Origin: Oceanispirochaeta crateris
Lineage (GTDB): Bacteria > Spirochaetota > Spirochaetia > DSM-2461
Direction of reading: 5' to 3'
NCBI RefSeq assembly: GCF_008329965.1
Contig: NZ_CP036150.1
Coordinates: 744,001 to 808,000, forward strand
DNA: 64,000 nucleotides
Both the position numbers and the translations under genes were made by a program. Positions 9,352-19,200 of the stretch are shown piece by piece. Under the pieces are notes generated by a model, which saw only the letters and a program-made list of their open reading frames with translations, did no database searches and was not told the DNA's origin. Position 1 is the first letter of the stretch. Every line of letters starts with the position of its first letter.

Positions 9352-12126
9352 ATGAGAACATATTGTATTGCCTGCGCTGTCTTTCGAAAGGATCTTGAAC
9401 AGATAATTCCCACTCTCCCGGATAAGCCATTTGTGCTTTATCTGGAGGGAGGGCTTCATACAGAACCCGATCTTCTCAGAAAAGAATTGCAGATAGCCAT
9501 AGATAATGTACCCGATGATTATGACAGAATCGTCCTCATGTACGGAGTCTGTGGTAAAGGGATTGTCGGTTTAAAGTCTTCTCGTCATACAATGGTCATA
9601 CCCCGGGTTCATGACTGTATCAGTCTCTTCCTCGGAGGAACGAAAGAGTACCGTAAACAGTTTTCACACAAACCGGGAACCTACTATATTTCTCCGGGCT
9701 GGTATGAAGAACAGGTTCAGCCCCGGGGTAAAGCCAAGAGAAATCCCGCTCAGATTCCCGGTGAATATGCAGATACTCTGGACAAAAATGTCTTAAAGGA
9801 ACGATTCGGAGAGGATAATTCTGAGGCTGTCTCTCATTTTTTTGACGCTTGGAAAAAAAACTATACCCGGGCTGTCTTCATAGACACAGGTTGTGGAGAT
9901 AAACAAAAGTATGCCGATTATGCCCGTTCCATGGCAAAGGAGAACGGCTGGGAGTATACCAAGCTGAAGGGGTCTCATAATCTGATCCTTCAATGCTTTT
10001 CTCCTCATCCTAACAAGGGTGAAGATGAAGTACTGGTTGTTCCTCCCGCTAGGGAAATTATCTTTGATTCCCCATCAGGATTAATACACTTTGCTTCACC
10101 CGAAGCGGATCGTCTTAAGGGCAGTCATAGAATCATTGTTAAGAATCATATAGAGGAATCAGCCTCAAAAAATCAAACTCCAGAATCAAAATCGAAGTTA
10201 GGCCTGGGGATCGATGCGGGTGGCACCTTTACAGATGCAGTCCTTTATGACTTCGATTCACAGAAAATCCTCGGCCGTTCAAAGGCTCTGACCACAAAAT
10301 GGAAATATTCAGAAGGTATCATGAACGCTGTCTGCCAGCTACCCGGAGAATATTTAAAAAAAGTGGATCTCGTTTCCTTATCTACGACCCTGGTTACAAA
10401 TGCCATTGTGGAGTCAAATACCTATCCTGTAGGGCTTTTTCTAATGCCTCTAGGGAATACTCTCCCCGATACATTGAGCCATACACCCACGGCGGTGATT
10501 AAGGGACGCATGACCATCGAAGGGACGATCACAGAAAATATTGATCCTGAAGAAATAGAAAGACTCTCTCACAAAATGATTGATGATCAGGGGGTCCAGG
10601 CCTTTGCTGTCTCGGGATATGGCGGGTCTATCAATCCCCATCTGGAGCTGCAGGTCAAATCCCTTTTGAGAAAGTGTACGGGGCTGGATGTCTGCTGCGG
10701 ACATGAACTCTCGGGAACTCTGAATTTCTATGTCAGGGCTCATACGGCCACACTAAATGCCGGTGTGATTCCCATCATGGTTGAATTTTTAGATGAGATG
10801 AAGACCGCCTTAGCCAGGGCCGGCGTACAGGCTCCCTGCCTTGTGGTAAAAGGGGATGGATCGGTGATGACCGGCTCTTATGCCAGTGAGTTTCCTGTTC
10901 AGACGGCTTTATCGGGCCCAGCCGCCAGTATGGCGGGAGCCAAATTTCTAACAGGTCTTAAAGATGCACTGGTTGTTGATGTGGGGGGTACGACATCGGA
11001 TATCGGCTTTCTCGAACAGGGAGAGGTCGCGGTCTGTGAGGAGGGGGCATCCATAGCTTCTAGAAGAACTCATATCAAAGCCGTGAATATGCTTACGACA
11101 GGTCTGGGCGGTGACAGTGCTCTTGTTTTTGAAAGACAGCAGTGGACCATTGGACCGGGAAGAATCACTCCCTTCTGCTGGCTGAGCGCCCAATTTGATT
11201 TGAGAGAGAGTCTTGACCGGGCTGAAAAGATTTCGGGGAGTGATGAGTCTTCCCTTCCTCTTCAATGGCTTTATAAAACAGAGAAGAAACCCGATTTCCC
11301 TCTGACCCGGCAGGAGCTATCCTTGATGGATCTTCTTGAGAAGGGACCGGCTCTGATTTCGGAAATCAGCAGAGAACTCTCACAGGGTGTATGGAAATTA
11401 TTGAAAACAGAGAGGCTGGAAAAGGCATATTGTATTCAAAGAGCCGGGCTGACACCTACTGACCTGTACCATCTTATGGGTTTGCTTAAACTCTGGCCTG
11501 CTGAGGAGATCGGGCGCTACTTTGGTCTGATTCTCAGATTGCAAAATGAGTCATCAGGGGCGGTGATTAAGATGCTGTTGCATCAAATCAGTCGTCAACT
11601 GGGATTTGCTATCTTAGAAAAAATTTTCCCAGAAGCATCGGTTTCTCCGGAAATTTACAATTTGATCCTGGAAAGAGGGAATGAGAGTCTGTCTCTCATT
11701 CCCGATCTGAAAACATCTGTTATTGGGCTAGGAGCACCTGCAGCTCTGATGCTGAATGAGGCTGTTGTTCTCCTGGGTGGCGAGCTTATCGTGCCTGAAA
11801 ATGGAGATGTTGCCAATGCACTGGGAGCGATCACAAGCGAAGTCAAGGTTAGCTCTTCGGCATCCATTTTACCCACATCGGAGGGAAACTTCCGTATTAT
11901 TGGATTAGAAAGTTTTGCTGACTTTGAGTCTCTGGAAGAAGCCGAAGAGCTTTGTCTAGAAAGTTTGGCTGATAAGACCAGAAGGATTGGACGGAAAGCA
12001 GGCACAAGCCAAAAGAGGGTTACGATTCACATTGATGATAAAACTGCATTGTCTTCCTCTGGAGACATTCTGTTCCTGGAAAGATCCTTTGTCTCATCAC
12101 TGAAGGGTGCCCCTGATTTAATTTGA
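9352..12126 (+). CDS. DUF1638 domain fused to hydantoinase/oxoprolinase (HyuA-like) ATPase
   Basis: 924 residues from ATG 9352, which has GAGG seven bases upstream; an in-frame TTG at 9316 is less likely. Residues about 1-250 match DUF1638 as I know it (MYGVCGKG, PRVHDCISLFLG, YYISPGWYEE, DTGCGD), with Cys/His pairs that could bind metal. From about 283 an ASKHA-type fold begins: LGIDAGGTFTDAVLY, then STTLVTNAIVE, VDVGGTTSDIGFLEQG and GLGGDSALVF, the signature of the hydantoinase A/oxoprolinase family. That family drives ATP-dependent ring opening or acts as an activator. No HyuB partner gene is present. DUF1638 is often seen near corrinoid methyltransferase genes, so an ATP-dependent activation role is conceivable but unproven. 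Confidence 0.85.
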   Translation: MRTYCIACAVFRKDLEQIIPTLPDKPFVLYLEGGLHTEPDLLRKELQIAIDNVPDDYDRIVLMYGVCGKGIVGLKSSRHTMVIPRVHDCISLFLGGTKEYRKQFSHKPGTYYISPGWYEEQVQPRGKAKRNPAQIPGEYADTLDKNVLKERFGEDNSEAVSHFFDAWKKNYTRAVFIDTGCGDKQKYADYARSMAKENGWEYTKLKGSHNLILQCFSPHPNKGEDEVLVVPPAREIIFDSPSGLIHFASPEADRLKGSHRIIVKNHIEESASKNQTPESKSKLGLGIDAGGTFTDAVLYDFDSQKILGRSKALTTKWKYSEGIMNAVCQLPGEYLKKVDLVSLSTTLVTNAIVESNTYPVGLFLMPLGNTLPDTLSHTPTAVIKGRMTIEGTITENIDPEEIERLSHKMIDDQGVQAFAVSGYGGSINPHLELQVKSLLRKCTGLDVCCGHELSGTLNFYVRAHTATLNAGVIPIMVEFLDEMKTALARAGVQAPCLVVKGDGSVMTGSYASEFPVQTALSGPAASMAGAKFLTGLKDALVVDVGGTTSDIGFLEQGEVAVCEEGASIASRRTHIKAVNMLTTGLGGDSALVFERQQWTIGPGRITPFCWLSAQFDLRESLDRAEKISGSDESSLPLQWLYKTEKKPDFPLTRQELSLMDLLEKGPALISEISRELSQGVWKLLKTERLEKAYCIQRAGLTPTDLYHLMGLLKLWPAEEIGRYFGLILRLQNESSGAVIKMLLHQISRQLGFAILEKIFPEASVSPEIYNLILERGNESLSLIPDLKTSVIGLGAPAALMLNEAVVLLGGELIVPENGDVANALGAITSEVKVSSSASILPTSEGNFRIIGLESFADFESLEEAEELCLESLADKTRRIGRKAGTSQKRVTIHIDDKTALSSSGDILFLERSFVSSLKGAPDLI

Positions 12127-12135
12127 TAACAAGAC

Positions 12136-12522
12136 TCATTCCTCAGCGTTCTCTTGATTTTCTCCAATGGTGCCAAGGTGGGTGTCTTTGAAACCACTGG
12201 GATGTTTTAGGCCGTATCCAAAAAATCTATCCATAGAAGAGTGGGCAAACAGGATTAAACCGGCCAGAGCCAGATAGGGACTGACCAGAAGAACTCCGCC
12301 TATGTAGAGAATGAGGGCAATTCCTCTGTGGTGAATGAAGTTATAAATATAGGAGCCTGTTACGGCATTGATCATATATCCCAGTATGCTGATATCAGGA
12401 ATAATCAGTAACAGAGGGTAAACCCACCAGGGAAAGGGGAGTAGAGAAAAGAGGTAGATCGTCAAAATAAAGAAACCTAGCTCTTCCAGTCTTAACAAAT
12501 GTTCCATAGATCTGTTTTTCAT
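12136..12522 (-). CDS. DUF4260 family integral membrane protein
   Basis: 128 residues from ATG 12522, which has GGAG at 8-12 bases upstream; in-frame codons further out lie before this site and are rejected. The family signature is clear: LLRLEELGFF at the N-terminus, two or three membrane helices including WWVYPLLLIIPD and ISILGYMINA, then YNFIHHRG, and near the C-terminus AHSSMDRFFGYGLKHP followed by FKDTHLG. Conserved His/Asp residues at membrane edges hint at a metal or catalytic site, but the family's function is unknown. It converges on the DUF1638-HyuA gene, with 9 bases between the stops. Confidence 0.8.
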   Translation of the reverse strand: MKNRSMEHLLRLEELGFFILTIYLFSLLPFPWWVYPLLLIIPDISILGYMINAVTGSYIYNFIHHRGIALILYIGGVLLVSPYLALAGLILFAHSSMDRFFGYGLKHPSGFKDTHLGTIGENQENAEE

Positions 12523-12684
12523 TTTGGACTCCTCAATCATTAGCAATCTTCTGATTCTTTAAGTTTAATGAATTTTTAGACCAAAAGGTTGATATTTGGA
12601 TAAAAAAGTCCTTGACCAATGGGCTCTCTCCTATTGAGAATGGTGAAGTGATTTTTAAAGTAAAATATTTAAGGTGAAACTCGA

Positions 12685-12906
12685 ATGGGTGAATGTGAAT
12701 TTATTGAATTTTGTCCCTTTTTCAATGATAAGCTTGAAAATAAACCGGATAAGATTGAAGAGATGAAAGAAAAATACTGCAAATCTAATAATTTGAACTG
12801 TGCCCGGTATATGGTTGCAAATGCTTTAGGAAAAGAGTTTATGCCCCTAGAGCTATTTCCCCATGAGAAACAGAGGGCCTACTTGGTTATTGCTGAAAAC
12901 GGCTGA
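12685..12906 (+). CDS. Small four-cysteine protein of unknown function
   Basis: 73 residues with AAGG about ten bases before the ATG. Cysteines occur at residues 4, 10, 32 and 39 in the pattern C-x5-C near the N-terminus (ECEFIEFCPFFN) and C-x6-C (YCKSNNLNCARYMV). This could bind zinc or an iron-sulfur cluster. It resembles short proteins with a CPFFN...KYC...CARY pattern seen across anaerobes, with no known function. The middle is rich in Lys/Glu. The 3' end overlaps the convergent MBL hydrolase gene by 20 bases. Confidence 0.65.
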   Translation: MGECEFIEFCPFFNDKLENKPDKIEEMKEKYCKSNNLNCARYMVANALGKEFMPLELFPHEKQRAYLVIAENG

Positions 12907-13597
12907 ACCTTTCCCGAAATTGGGGGGATGCTTCCTTTGGAATGCCTTTTCCATGGGAGAATAAAGCCATTGAAATATTCATGTTTCCCAGCATTTTTAA
13001 GGTTTGGATTCCCAGATTCAAGTCTTCAAACAGGAGGGGATATCCCGGTTTTTTTCCTCCCCAGGCCGCATCTCCTGTTATTAGTATGTTCTGTTCCTTT
13101 TGTAATAAAAAACTGACATGTCCAATTGTATGCCCAGGGCTGAACACCACTCTAATGCCGCCGCCGATGGCTAAGAAATCTCCATCACTGAGTCTTACAT
13201 CAACAGTCGTACCCATGATTCTTTTATCTTTGTTCATCTTGAGAATTAGGGGAACCGATATTTGACTCATCAGGCTGGGAGCCGGGACACAATCTCTTAA
13301 AATCTTACCCTCTTCTATGGCATTGGCTTCCAGATTATGGGCGTAAACCAGGGCCGATGTTTTTTCTTTTAGATCGTGGAGGCTGCCTGTATGATCGCTA
13401 TGGAGATGGGTGATTAGTATATGTTTGAGCCTGGAAGAATCTAGGGCCGCCTTGTCTATGGCACGAAGGATGGCTTCAGCCTTTCCCTTAATCCCCGTAT
13501 CTATAAGGACAAGATCCCTTCCATTATCAATGAGAAAGGCCTTTATCATACCCATTGATAATTCATACAGGTTTTCTGTACGCTGGATTAACTTCAT
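12887..13597 (-). CDS. MBL-fold metallo-hydrolase
   Basis: 236 residues from ATG 13597, which follows an AGAGGTG ribosome-binding site; this rules out the upstream in-frame codon at 13621. The metal-binding motif HLHSDHTG (HxHxDH) lies at about 64-71, followed by further ligands in the region FSPGHTIGH (about 158) and FSHGKG near the C-terminus. These are the expected ligands of a binuclear zinc or iron site. The family covers thioesterases, lactonases, glyoxalase II-like enzymes and others, so the substrate cannot be read. It faces, and overlaps by 20 bases, the small Cys protein gene. Confidence 0.85.
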   Translation of the reverse strand: MKLIQRTENLYELSMGMIKAFLIDNGRDLVLIDTGIKGKAEAILRAIDKAALDSSRLKHILITHLHSDHTGSLHDLKEKTSALVYAHNLEANAIEEGKILRDCVPAPSLMSQISVPLILKMNKDKRIMGTTVDVRLSDGDFLAIGGGIRVVFSPGHTIGHVSFLLQKEQNILITGDAAWGGKKPGYPLLFEDLNLGIQTLKMLGNMNISMALFSHGKGIPKEASPQFRERFSRFQQ

Positions 13598-13729
13598 GAT
13601 TTCACCTCTTTTTGAAACCAAAGAATAGTTCCTTTACTCTAGAATCACCAGAGAGAAAGGCACAATCAATGAGATAAATGGGTCCTTTTATTGACAGGGT
13701 ATCCTTCATCTTCTAACGTTGTGGATATT

Positions 13730-14674
13730 ATGAAACGAATACTGACAGTCACGCTCAACCCTGCCATTGATTACACTTTGGTCGTGCCGGATTTCGCCAG
13801 GAATGCTGTCAATCGGGCCAGGGCCGTGAGACGGGATCCCGGAGGGAAAGGCATCAATGTGGCGACAGCTCTTTCCCAGGGTGGATTTGAAACCCAGGTC
13901 ACCGGATTTTTGGGTAGGACCAATTCACTGATCTTTAATAATCATTTTAAAGACAATTCAATGAGGGATTCCTTCCTGTATCTTGAAGGTTCAACTCGGG
14001 AAGGCATCAAGGTCGTTGATCCCATACAAAGAGAAACGACAGATATCAACCTCGATGGTTTTTTCATTACAAACAGTGATATTGACAGACTGAAGAATCA
14101 ATTTCAGGATCTTCTGACTGGGGTAGATTATGTTGTGCTTTCCGGAAGTCTGCCTCCGGGAGTCTCTAAGGGGATATATGCAGATATGGCCTGTATGGCC
14201 TCTCAGGCGGGAGCGTTTGTAGCCGTTGATACCAGTGGTGAGGCCCTGCAGCTTGCCATTGAATCGGGATCTGTTCATTTAATCAAACCAAATATGGAGG
14301 AGCTTGGGGCTCTCTACAGCGAGCTGTCTGATGCTGAAGATATTATGGCAGGGGTGGAGATTCTGAGCCAAAGGCTTTTAAAAACTGTCCAGATGGTGGC
14401 TTTATCCCTGGGGCGAGAAGGAAGTCACCTCTATACCCGCCAGGCCAGGTATGAAGCCAATGCTCCCATTGTTGATGTGAAGAGTACTGTCGGAGCGGGA
14501 GACACATTCCTGGCGGGACTCATAGCCGGTTTGGCTTCTGGGAAAAATGATGCCCATTCTTTGGCTCAGGGGGTGTGCTGGGCCGCCTCAACATTAACGA
14601 TGATCGGTCCGGGCTTATCAAAAACAGAGCCGCCTGAATCTTTTTTAAACCATACGCTTGTTTCAAAACTATGA
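13730..14674 (+). CDS. fruK: 1-phosphofructokinase-type PfkB kinase
   Basis: 314 residues from ATG 13730; an in-frame TTG at 13691 would add 13 non-conserved residues. The N-terminus ILTVTLNPAIDYT is characteristic of the 1-phosphofructokinase/tagatose-6-phosphate kinase branch of PfkB kinases. It is followed by GGKGINVATALS, then LSGSLPPGV in the middle, and the catalytic-Asp motif STVGAGDTFLAG near 253. Expected reaction: fructose-1-phosphate plus ATP to fructose-1,6-bisphosphate. No fructose PTS genes are adjacent, so LacC-like tagatose-6-phosphate kinase activity remains an alternative. Confidence 0.85.
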   Translation: MKRILTVTLNPAIDYTLVVPDFARNAVNRARAVRRDPGGKGINVATALSQGGFETQVTGFLGRTNSLIFNNHFKDNSMRDSFLYLEGSTREGIKVVDPIQRETTDINLDGFFITNSDIDRLKNQFQDLLTGVDYVVLSGSLPPGVSKGIYADMACMASQAGAFVAVDTSGEALQLAIESGSVHLIKPNMEELGALYSELSDAEDIMAGVEILSQRLLKTVQMVALSLGREGSHLYTRQARYEANAPIVDVKSTVGAGDTFLAGLIAGLASGKNDAHSLAQGVCWAASTLTMIGPGLSKTEPPESFLNHTLVSKL

Positions 14675-14695
14675 ACATATGTTATATTGCCTCTG

Positions 14696-14914
14696 ATGGA
14701 AACAGATGAAAACATAGAATTCCTGAGAGAACTAGCCCAAACTAAAATGCCATTTGGAAAATACGCCGGCCGGTACCTGGTTGATCTTCCCGAAGCCTAT
14801 GTACTCTGGTTCAAGGCCAAGGGCTTCCCAAAAGGCAAATTGGGTTTGCAGCTGGAGTCCCTTCTGGAAATCAAGTTAAACGGCTTGGAAGGCTTGGTCC
14901 GAAAAATAAGATAG
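14696..14914 (+). CDS. DUF3820 family small protein
   Basis: 72 residues from ATG 14696. The core MPFGKYAGRYLVDLPEAYVL followed by WFKAKGFPKGKLG is the DUF3820 pattern (MPFGKYKG...LPxxYLxWF). Family members are small cytosolic proteins, some described as quorum-sensing-regulated virulence factors, with no established biochemical role. The gene follows the kinase gene by 21 bases and could be on its transcript. The translation start is uncertain because no ribosome-binding site is obvious; a TTG at 14687 is an alternative. Confidence 0.75.
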   Translation: METDENIEFLRELAQTKMPFGKYAGRYLVDLPEAYVLWFKAKGFPKGKLGLQLESLLEIKLNGLEGLVRKIR

Positions 14915-14930
14915 TCTCGGAATCGGGTAT

Positions 14931-16274
14931 TCAGTAGGGTAGTTTATCTCCCTCTCCGATGGCCTGCTGCCATTGAAAGTAACTGTCCAGATAATCGTAT
15001 ATGGCAGAATAGTAATTGAGCTGGGCACCCGACAGGTTTAATCGTGCATCCTTTAGATCAAGTTGGGTAGCTAGTCCGTTCAAAGAGGAAATCTCCATAA
15101 TATTATAGGCTTTAACAGCCGTTTCTAAAGTTGTTTCTGCTGAAATGATTCTGGATGAGGACTCATCCAGGAGCAGCTGGAGATTGTTAATCTGCGTCTG
15201 TATCTCATCCTGCTTTTTAATCAGGCTGACCTGTGATCTTTCTTTTTCAAGTCGTACCTGCTCCATTTTGGCAAAACGGCTTCCTCCATAATAGATTGGA
15301 ACGGTGAGGGATAAACCAGCCTGTAACAATCCTGTTCCATCATCGAATTCAAATGAATCACTAGACGCTGTCCATCCGTAACCCAAGCTGGCCGAAAGGG
15401 ATGGATAGAATTCTGCTCTTGTGGCACTTATGTTAATTTCTCTCAGAGTCAACTCTCCCCGCATGGCCTGATAATCCGGTCTTGAGCTCAAAATCTCACC
15501 CATTTGAATGTCCTTAACGGCTGATGGAGTCGTGGAAAGCGTATCGGTCAGTATCACTTCTTCTTCTGTGTTGATGCCGGCAAGAAATTTTAGATTTGAA
15601 AGGGCAATGTCTCTGTTTCTCTCTGCTTTGGTTTCTTCAGGGATGTTGATTTTCCAGTTCACCTCAGCCTGGAGGACATCCAGTTCTGAGGCCAGTTCAT
15701 TGTCATATTTTTTCTGAATCTCTAAATATGTGTCATGAGCATTCTGCTGGGTGGCCGCTTTTACCTTATATACCTCATCCAGAAGAACAGTCTGATAGTA
15801 TAGCTGTTTGGCTGCAGTCAGCACTCCTTGCCGGCTGGCTTCATAAATTGTCTCTGTCATCGCGCGATACTGCCGGCTGGCTTCAAGGGCCTTGAACACT
15901 TTCATATCAAATAAGAGCTGTTGCACCCCTATGCTGAGGGACACATCGTTTTTGCTGTTGTAGGGGACATCTGCATAATAGAGATCATACATACCCGTAT
16001 CGGCATTGATTGTGGGGATAGCTCCTGCCGCATAGGGAATTGTTATTTCATTAAAGTTCCTGTCATAAGTGGCGCCGGCGGCTATCATGGGTTTTGTCTG
16101 AGACCGGACCAGTTTGTCTTGTACATCTGCCAGTTCCTGGTCAATGTTGGCCAGGTACAAATCCTTGCTATTCTCTTCTACAAGTTTCATATACTCTTCC
16201 AAACTGAGGTCCAAGGCACTCAATTGTAGGATAGACAGGGTTATCATCATGAGAGGGATTAAGTATTTTTTCAT
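14931..16274 (-). CDS. TolC family outer-membrane efflux channel
   Basis: 447 residues with an N-terminal signal peptide (about 1-20, ending LSALD). Two repeats of long amphipathic helices with intervening strands give the TolC/OEP pattern; conserved pieces include LSIGVQQLLFD near 110 and the second-repeat barrel LSLTVPIYYGG near 325. It forms the outer-membrane exit duct of the tripartite pump encoded by the two preceding genes. Its ATG overlaps the RND pump stop by 4 bases, so the order adaptor-pump-channel forms a single operon read leftward. Confidence 0.9.
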   Translation of the reverse strand: MKKYLIPLMMITLSILQLSALDLSLEEYMKLVEENSKDLYLANIDQELADVQDKLVRSQTKPMIAAGATYDRNFNEITIPYAAGAIPTINADTGMYDLYYADVPYNSKNDVSLSIGVQQLLFDMKVFKALEASRQYRAMTETIYEASRQGVLTAAKQLYYQTVLLDEVYKVKAATQQNAHDTYLEIQKKYDNELASELDVLQAEVNWKINIPEETKAERNRDIALSNLKFLAGINTEEEVILTDTLSTTPSAVKDIQMGEILSSRPDYQAMRGELTLREINISATRAEFYPSLSASLGYGWTASSDSFEFDDGTGLLQAGLSLTVPIYYGGSRFAKMEQVRLEKERSQVSLIKKQDEIQTQINNLQLLLDESSSRIISAETTLETAVKAYNIMEISSLNGLATQLDLKDARLNLSGAQLNYYSAIYDYLDSYFQWQQAIGEGDKLPY

Positions 16275-19200
16275 TGTGGTTCTACCTTTTTAGATTTCTT
16301 CATGGCTTTTTTCAGTTTCTTCTCTTCTTTGCCGAATTCAAGTGCGTTTTCAATGGCAGGTATGACAAAGAGGGTCAAAAAGGTCGCTGCTACTAGTCCG
16401 CCGATGCTGACAAGTCCCATGGGTTGTCTCATTTCTGCACCGGAACTGCCAATTCCCAAAGCCATGGGCAGCATACCCAGGATCGTGGCAATATTGGCCA
16501 TAAGTATAGGTTGGAGTTTGGTGGGACAGGCTTCCAGAAGGGCCGTACGGACATCCTTGCCAGCTGCCCGTAACTGGTTGGTGTATTCTAGAATCAGGAT
16601 CGCATTATTCACAACCATACCGACGAGCATGACGACGGCCATCATGGAGATCATATTCATTGAAAAGCCTCCTAGGAGGAACAGTGCGACGACTCCAATC
16701 AGAGAGAGGGGAACCGTGGAGAGAATCAAGAGAGGCTGTCCCACCTTCTCAAGAACTCCGGCTAAGAGCATATAGGTCAATACTATGGCGATGATGAAGG
16801 CAAAACCCATTCGGCTTATGGTTTCATTCATCATGTCTGCGTCGCCACCCCATTTTATCTTGACCTTATTTTGAAGAACTTCATCGGCTATTTCATCAAT
16901 GCTTCCTGTAATTGTCCCTAAAACAGCACCGGGCAATAAGTTGGCCGTTATTTCCACTGAGCTTTGTTTGTCTATTCTTAGGAGTTTATTGACTCCTTCT
17001 TCAACTTGTATCTCCGTAAAATAGGAAAGAGGATAGGTGCCGTTCCTGGTGGAAACGGGTATATTTCTGATACTCTCATAGCTGGAGACTTCAGTGTCTG
17101 CCAGGGTGACACGGATATTGTATTCACGAGAATCCGCCTTCATTTGTGTCATGACGATGCCATCAATGGCACTCCTCATGCTCATGGCAAGATCTTGTAT
17201 CGTGACCCCCATCTCTGAGAGATTTTGTCTGTTTGGGAGGAGTGTTATCTCCGGTTTTCCTGATTTCAAACTGGAGTTTATTCCCGTTACTCCTGGTATT
17301 AAGGCCATTTTCTCTTTGATAAGAGTCGTATAATTTCTCAATTCATCCAGATCATTACCCTGTAGATAAAAGGCTACGGGAGCACTGCCGCTACCCATGC
17401 CGCTCGCAGCATTGGTTCTAATAACAGCCCCGGGAATATCGCTCAATTCTGCACCAATTTTTCCGGCAATTATGATATTGTTCTGCCTCAGATCCTTGCT
17501 GATAAGCTGTAAATCCTGTTTTGCCAGATTGGTTCCCGAATCCATGGTGGACAAACTTCCCAGGTTTGTGACGATCTGTTTCACTTCGGAGAACCGGGAA
17601 ATCCTGTCCTCTATCTTTTTCAGAGTTGCCCCAGTCTGTTCTAATGATGCATCTTCGGAAAGTTCAACTTCAACCGTGACAGAACCGCTGTCCATGGCGG
17701 GTGTAAACTCAAATGGAATGATTGTAAAAGCCGCCATGGAGGCTACAAAGAGCAGTAGGGTTGCCAAGATCAGCAGTGTGCTCCTCAGCCGGTTATGGAG
17801 GATCTTTTCAAGCAGAAAAGCATATCCTTTTTCTAGTGTGGTGAAAAAATCTTCAATTTTTTGAGAGATTTTGTTCTTCTTTTTCTCTGTTTCAGGAAGC
17901 AATAGGGAGGCGAGCATGGGTGTCAAAGTAAAGGATATGAGGAGGGAGAAGAGGGTGGCAATGACGACTGTGATTGCAAAGTCTCCGATGAATATCCCGA
18001 TGATTCCTCCCATGGTCCCAAGGGGTAGAAAAACGCAGACATTGGTTAGTGTCGAGGCAATGACAGCGACAGTGACTTCCGCAGTACCCGAAGAGGCCGC
18101 TTTTTTCCGGGAATGACCCATATCCTTATGCCTGAATATGTTCTCCAGAACAACAACAGAGTTCATGACAAGAACCCCGACGGAGGTGGATAGTCCCATA
18201 AGGGACATCAGATTCAGGCTAATCCCCATCTGGTCCATGACAATAAAGGTGGGAATGATGGATAGAGGCATGGATATGGCGACAATTAGTGTGGATCGAA
18301 AGTCATGGAGGAAAAAGAGCAGAATACCTGCGGTGAAGAGAATTCCCAAAAGAATATTATTGAGAGTATCGTTGACTGTGTCTTGAATATAAACAGAATC
18401 ATCCATGGTAATATTCAGATTCACACTCTCGGGAAGCAGATCCTGAAGTTCTCCCAGAATGGTTTTTACATCTTGTGCCACATTGACCGGATTTCCTTCA
18501 GGAGACTTGATAATGCTCAGAAGAACTGCATTTTCCTGTCTCAGTCCCTCTTGGGTGTTGAAGTAGGTTACTCTTTGGCGGATATCCTCGGAGGAAGGAT
18601 TTATGTTGGCCACTTGTCCCAGCATCCTCATCCCAGAAGCGGTGGGAATCATCATTGTTTCCAGCTCATCAGTACTGGATATCTCTCCTTTCATGTTGAC
18701 AGAATAATCCTGCCCCTGATTCTGAAAGTTACCACCAGGCATATCCATATTGGCATAAGCCAGTATCCCGGCAATTTGGGTTAGATTTAATGAATTTTCA
18801 TAGACGGTCTTATTATCAAATTCAACACGAATTTCGCGCTCAAAACCACCTAATACATCCACATTCCCCACTCCCTGAATCTGCGAGATCCTGTCCTTTA
18901 CGGTGGTATTGGCCAGGTAAAACAGTTCTGTGGGTTCAATGTCTCCACTTATGAGAAGCTCTATTACCGGAGACGCGGCAATATCAATCTTACTCATAAT
19001 CGGATCATCAGCGCTGTCTGGAAGCTTGTTTGTTATTGCATCTACCTTCTCTTTGACATCCTGAAGGGCAACATCTGTAGATTTCTCCAGTTCAAATTCA
19101 AGGATGATGATGGACACACTATTCAAACTGTAGGATTGAATTGACTTGAGTAGGCTGATGGAGCTGACTTCATCTTCAATTTTTTTCGTTATTAGATTTT

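Noticed and set aside
17397-17864. 155-codon plus-strand open frame inside the RND pump gene
   Set aside because: The minus strand encodes a full HAE-RND pump here; the antisense frame has shadow-like composition and no motif.
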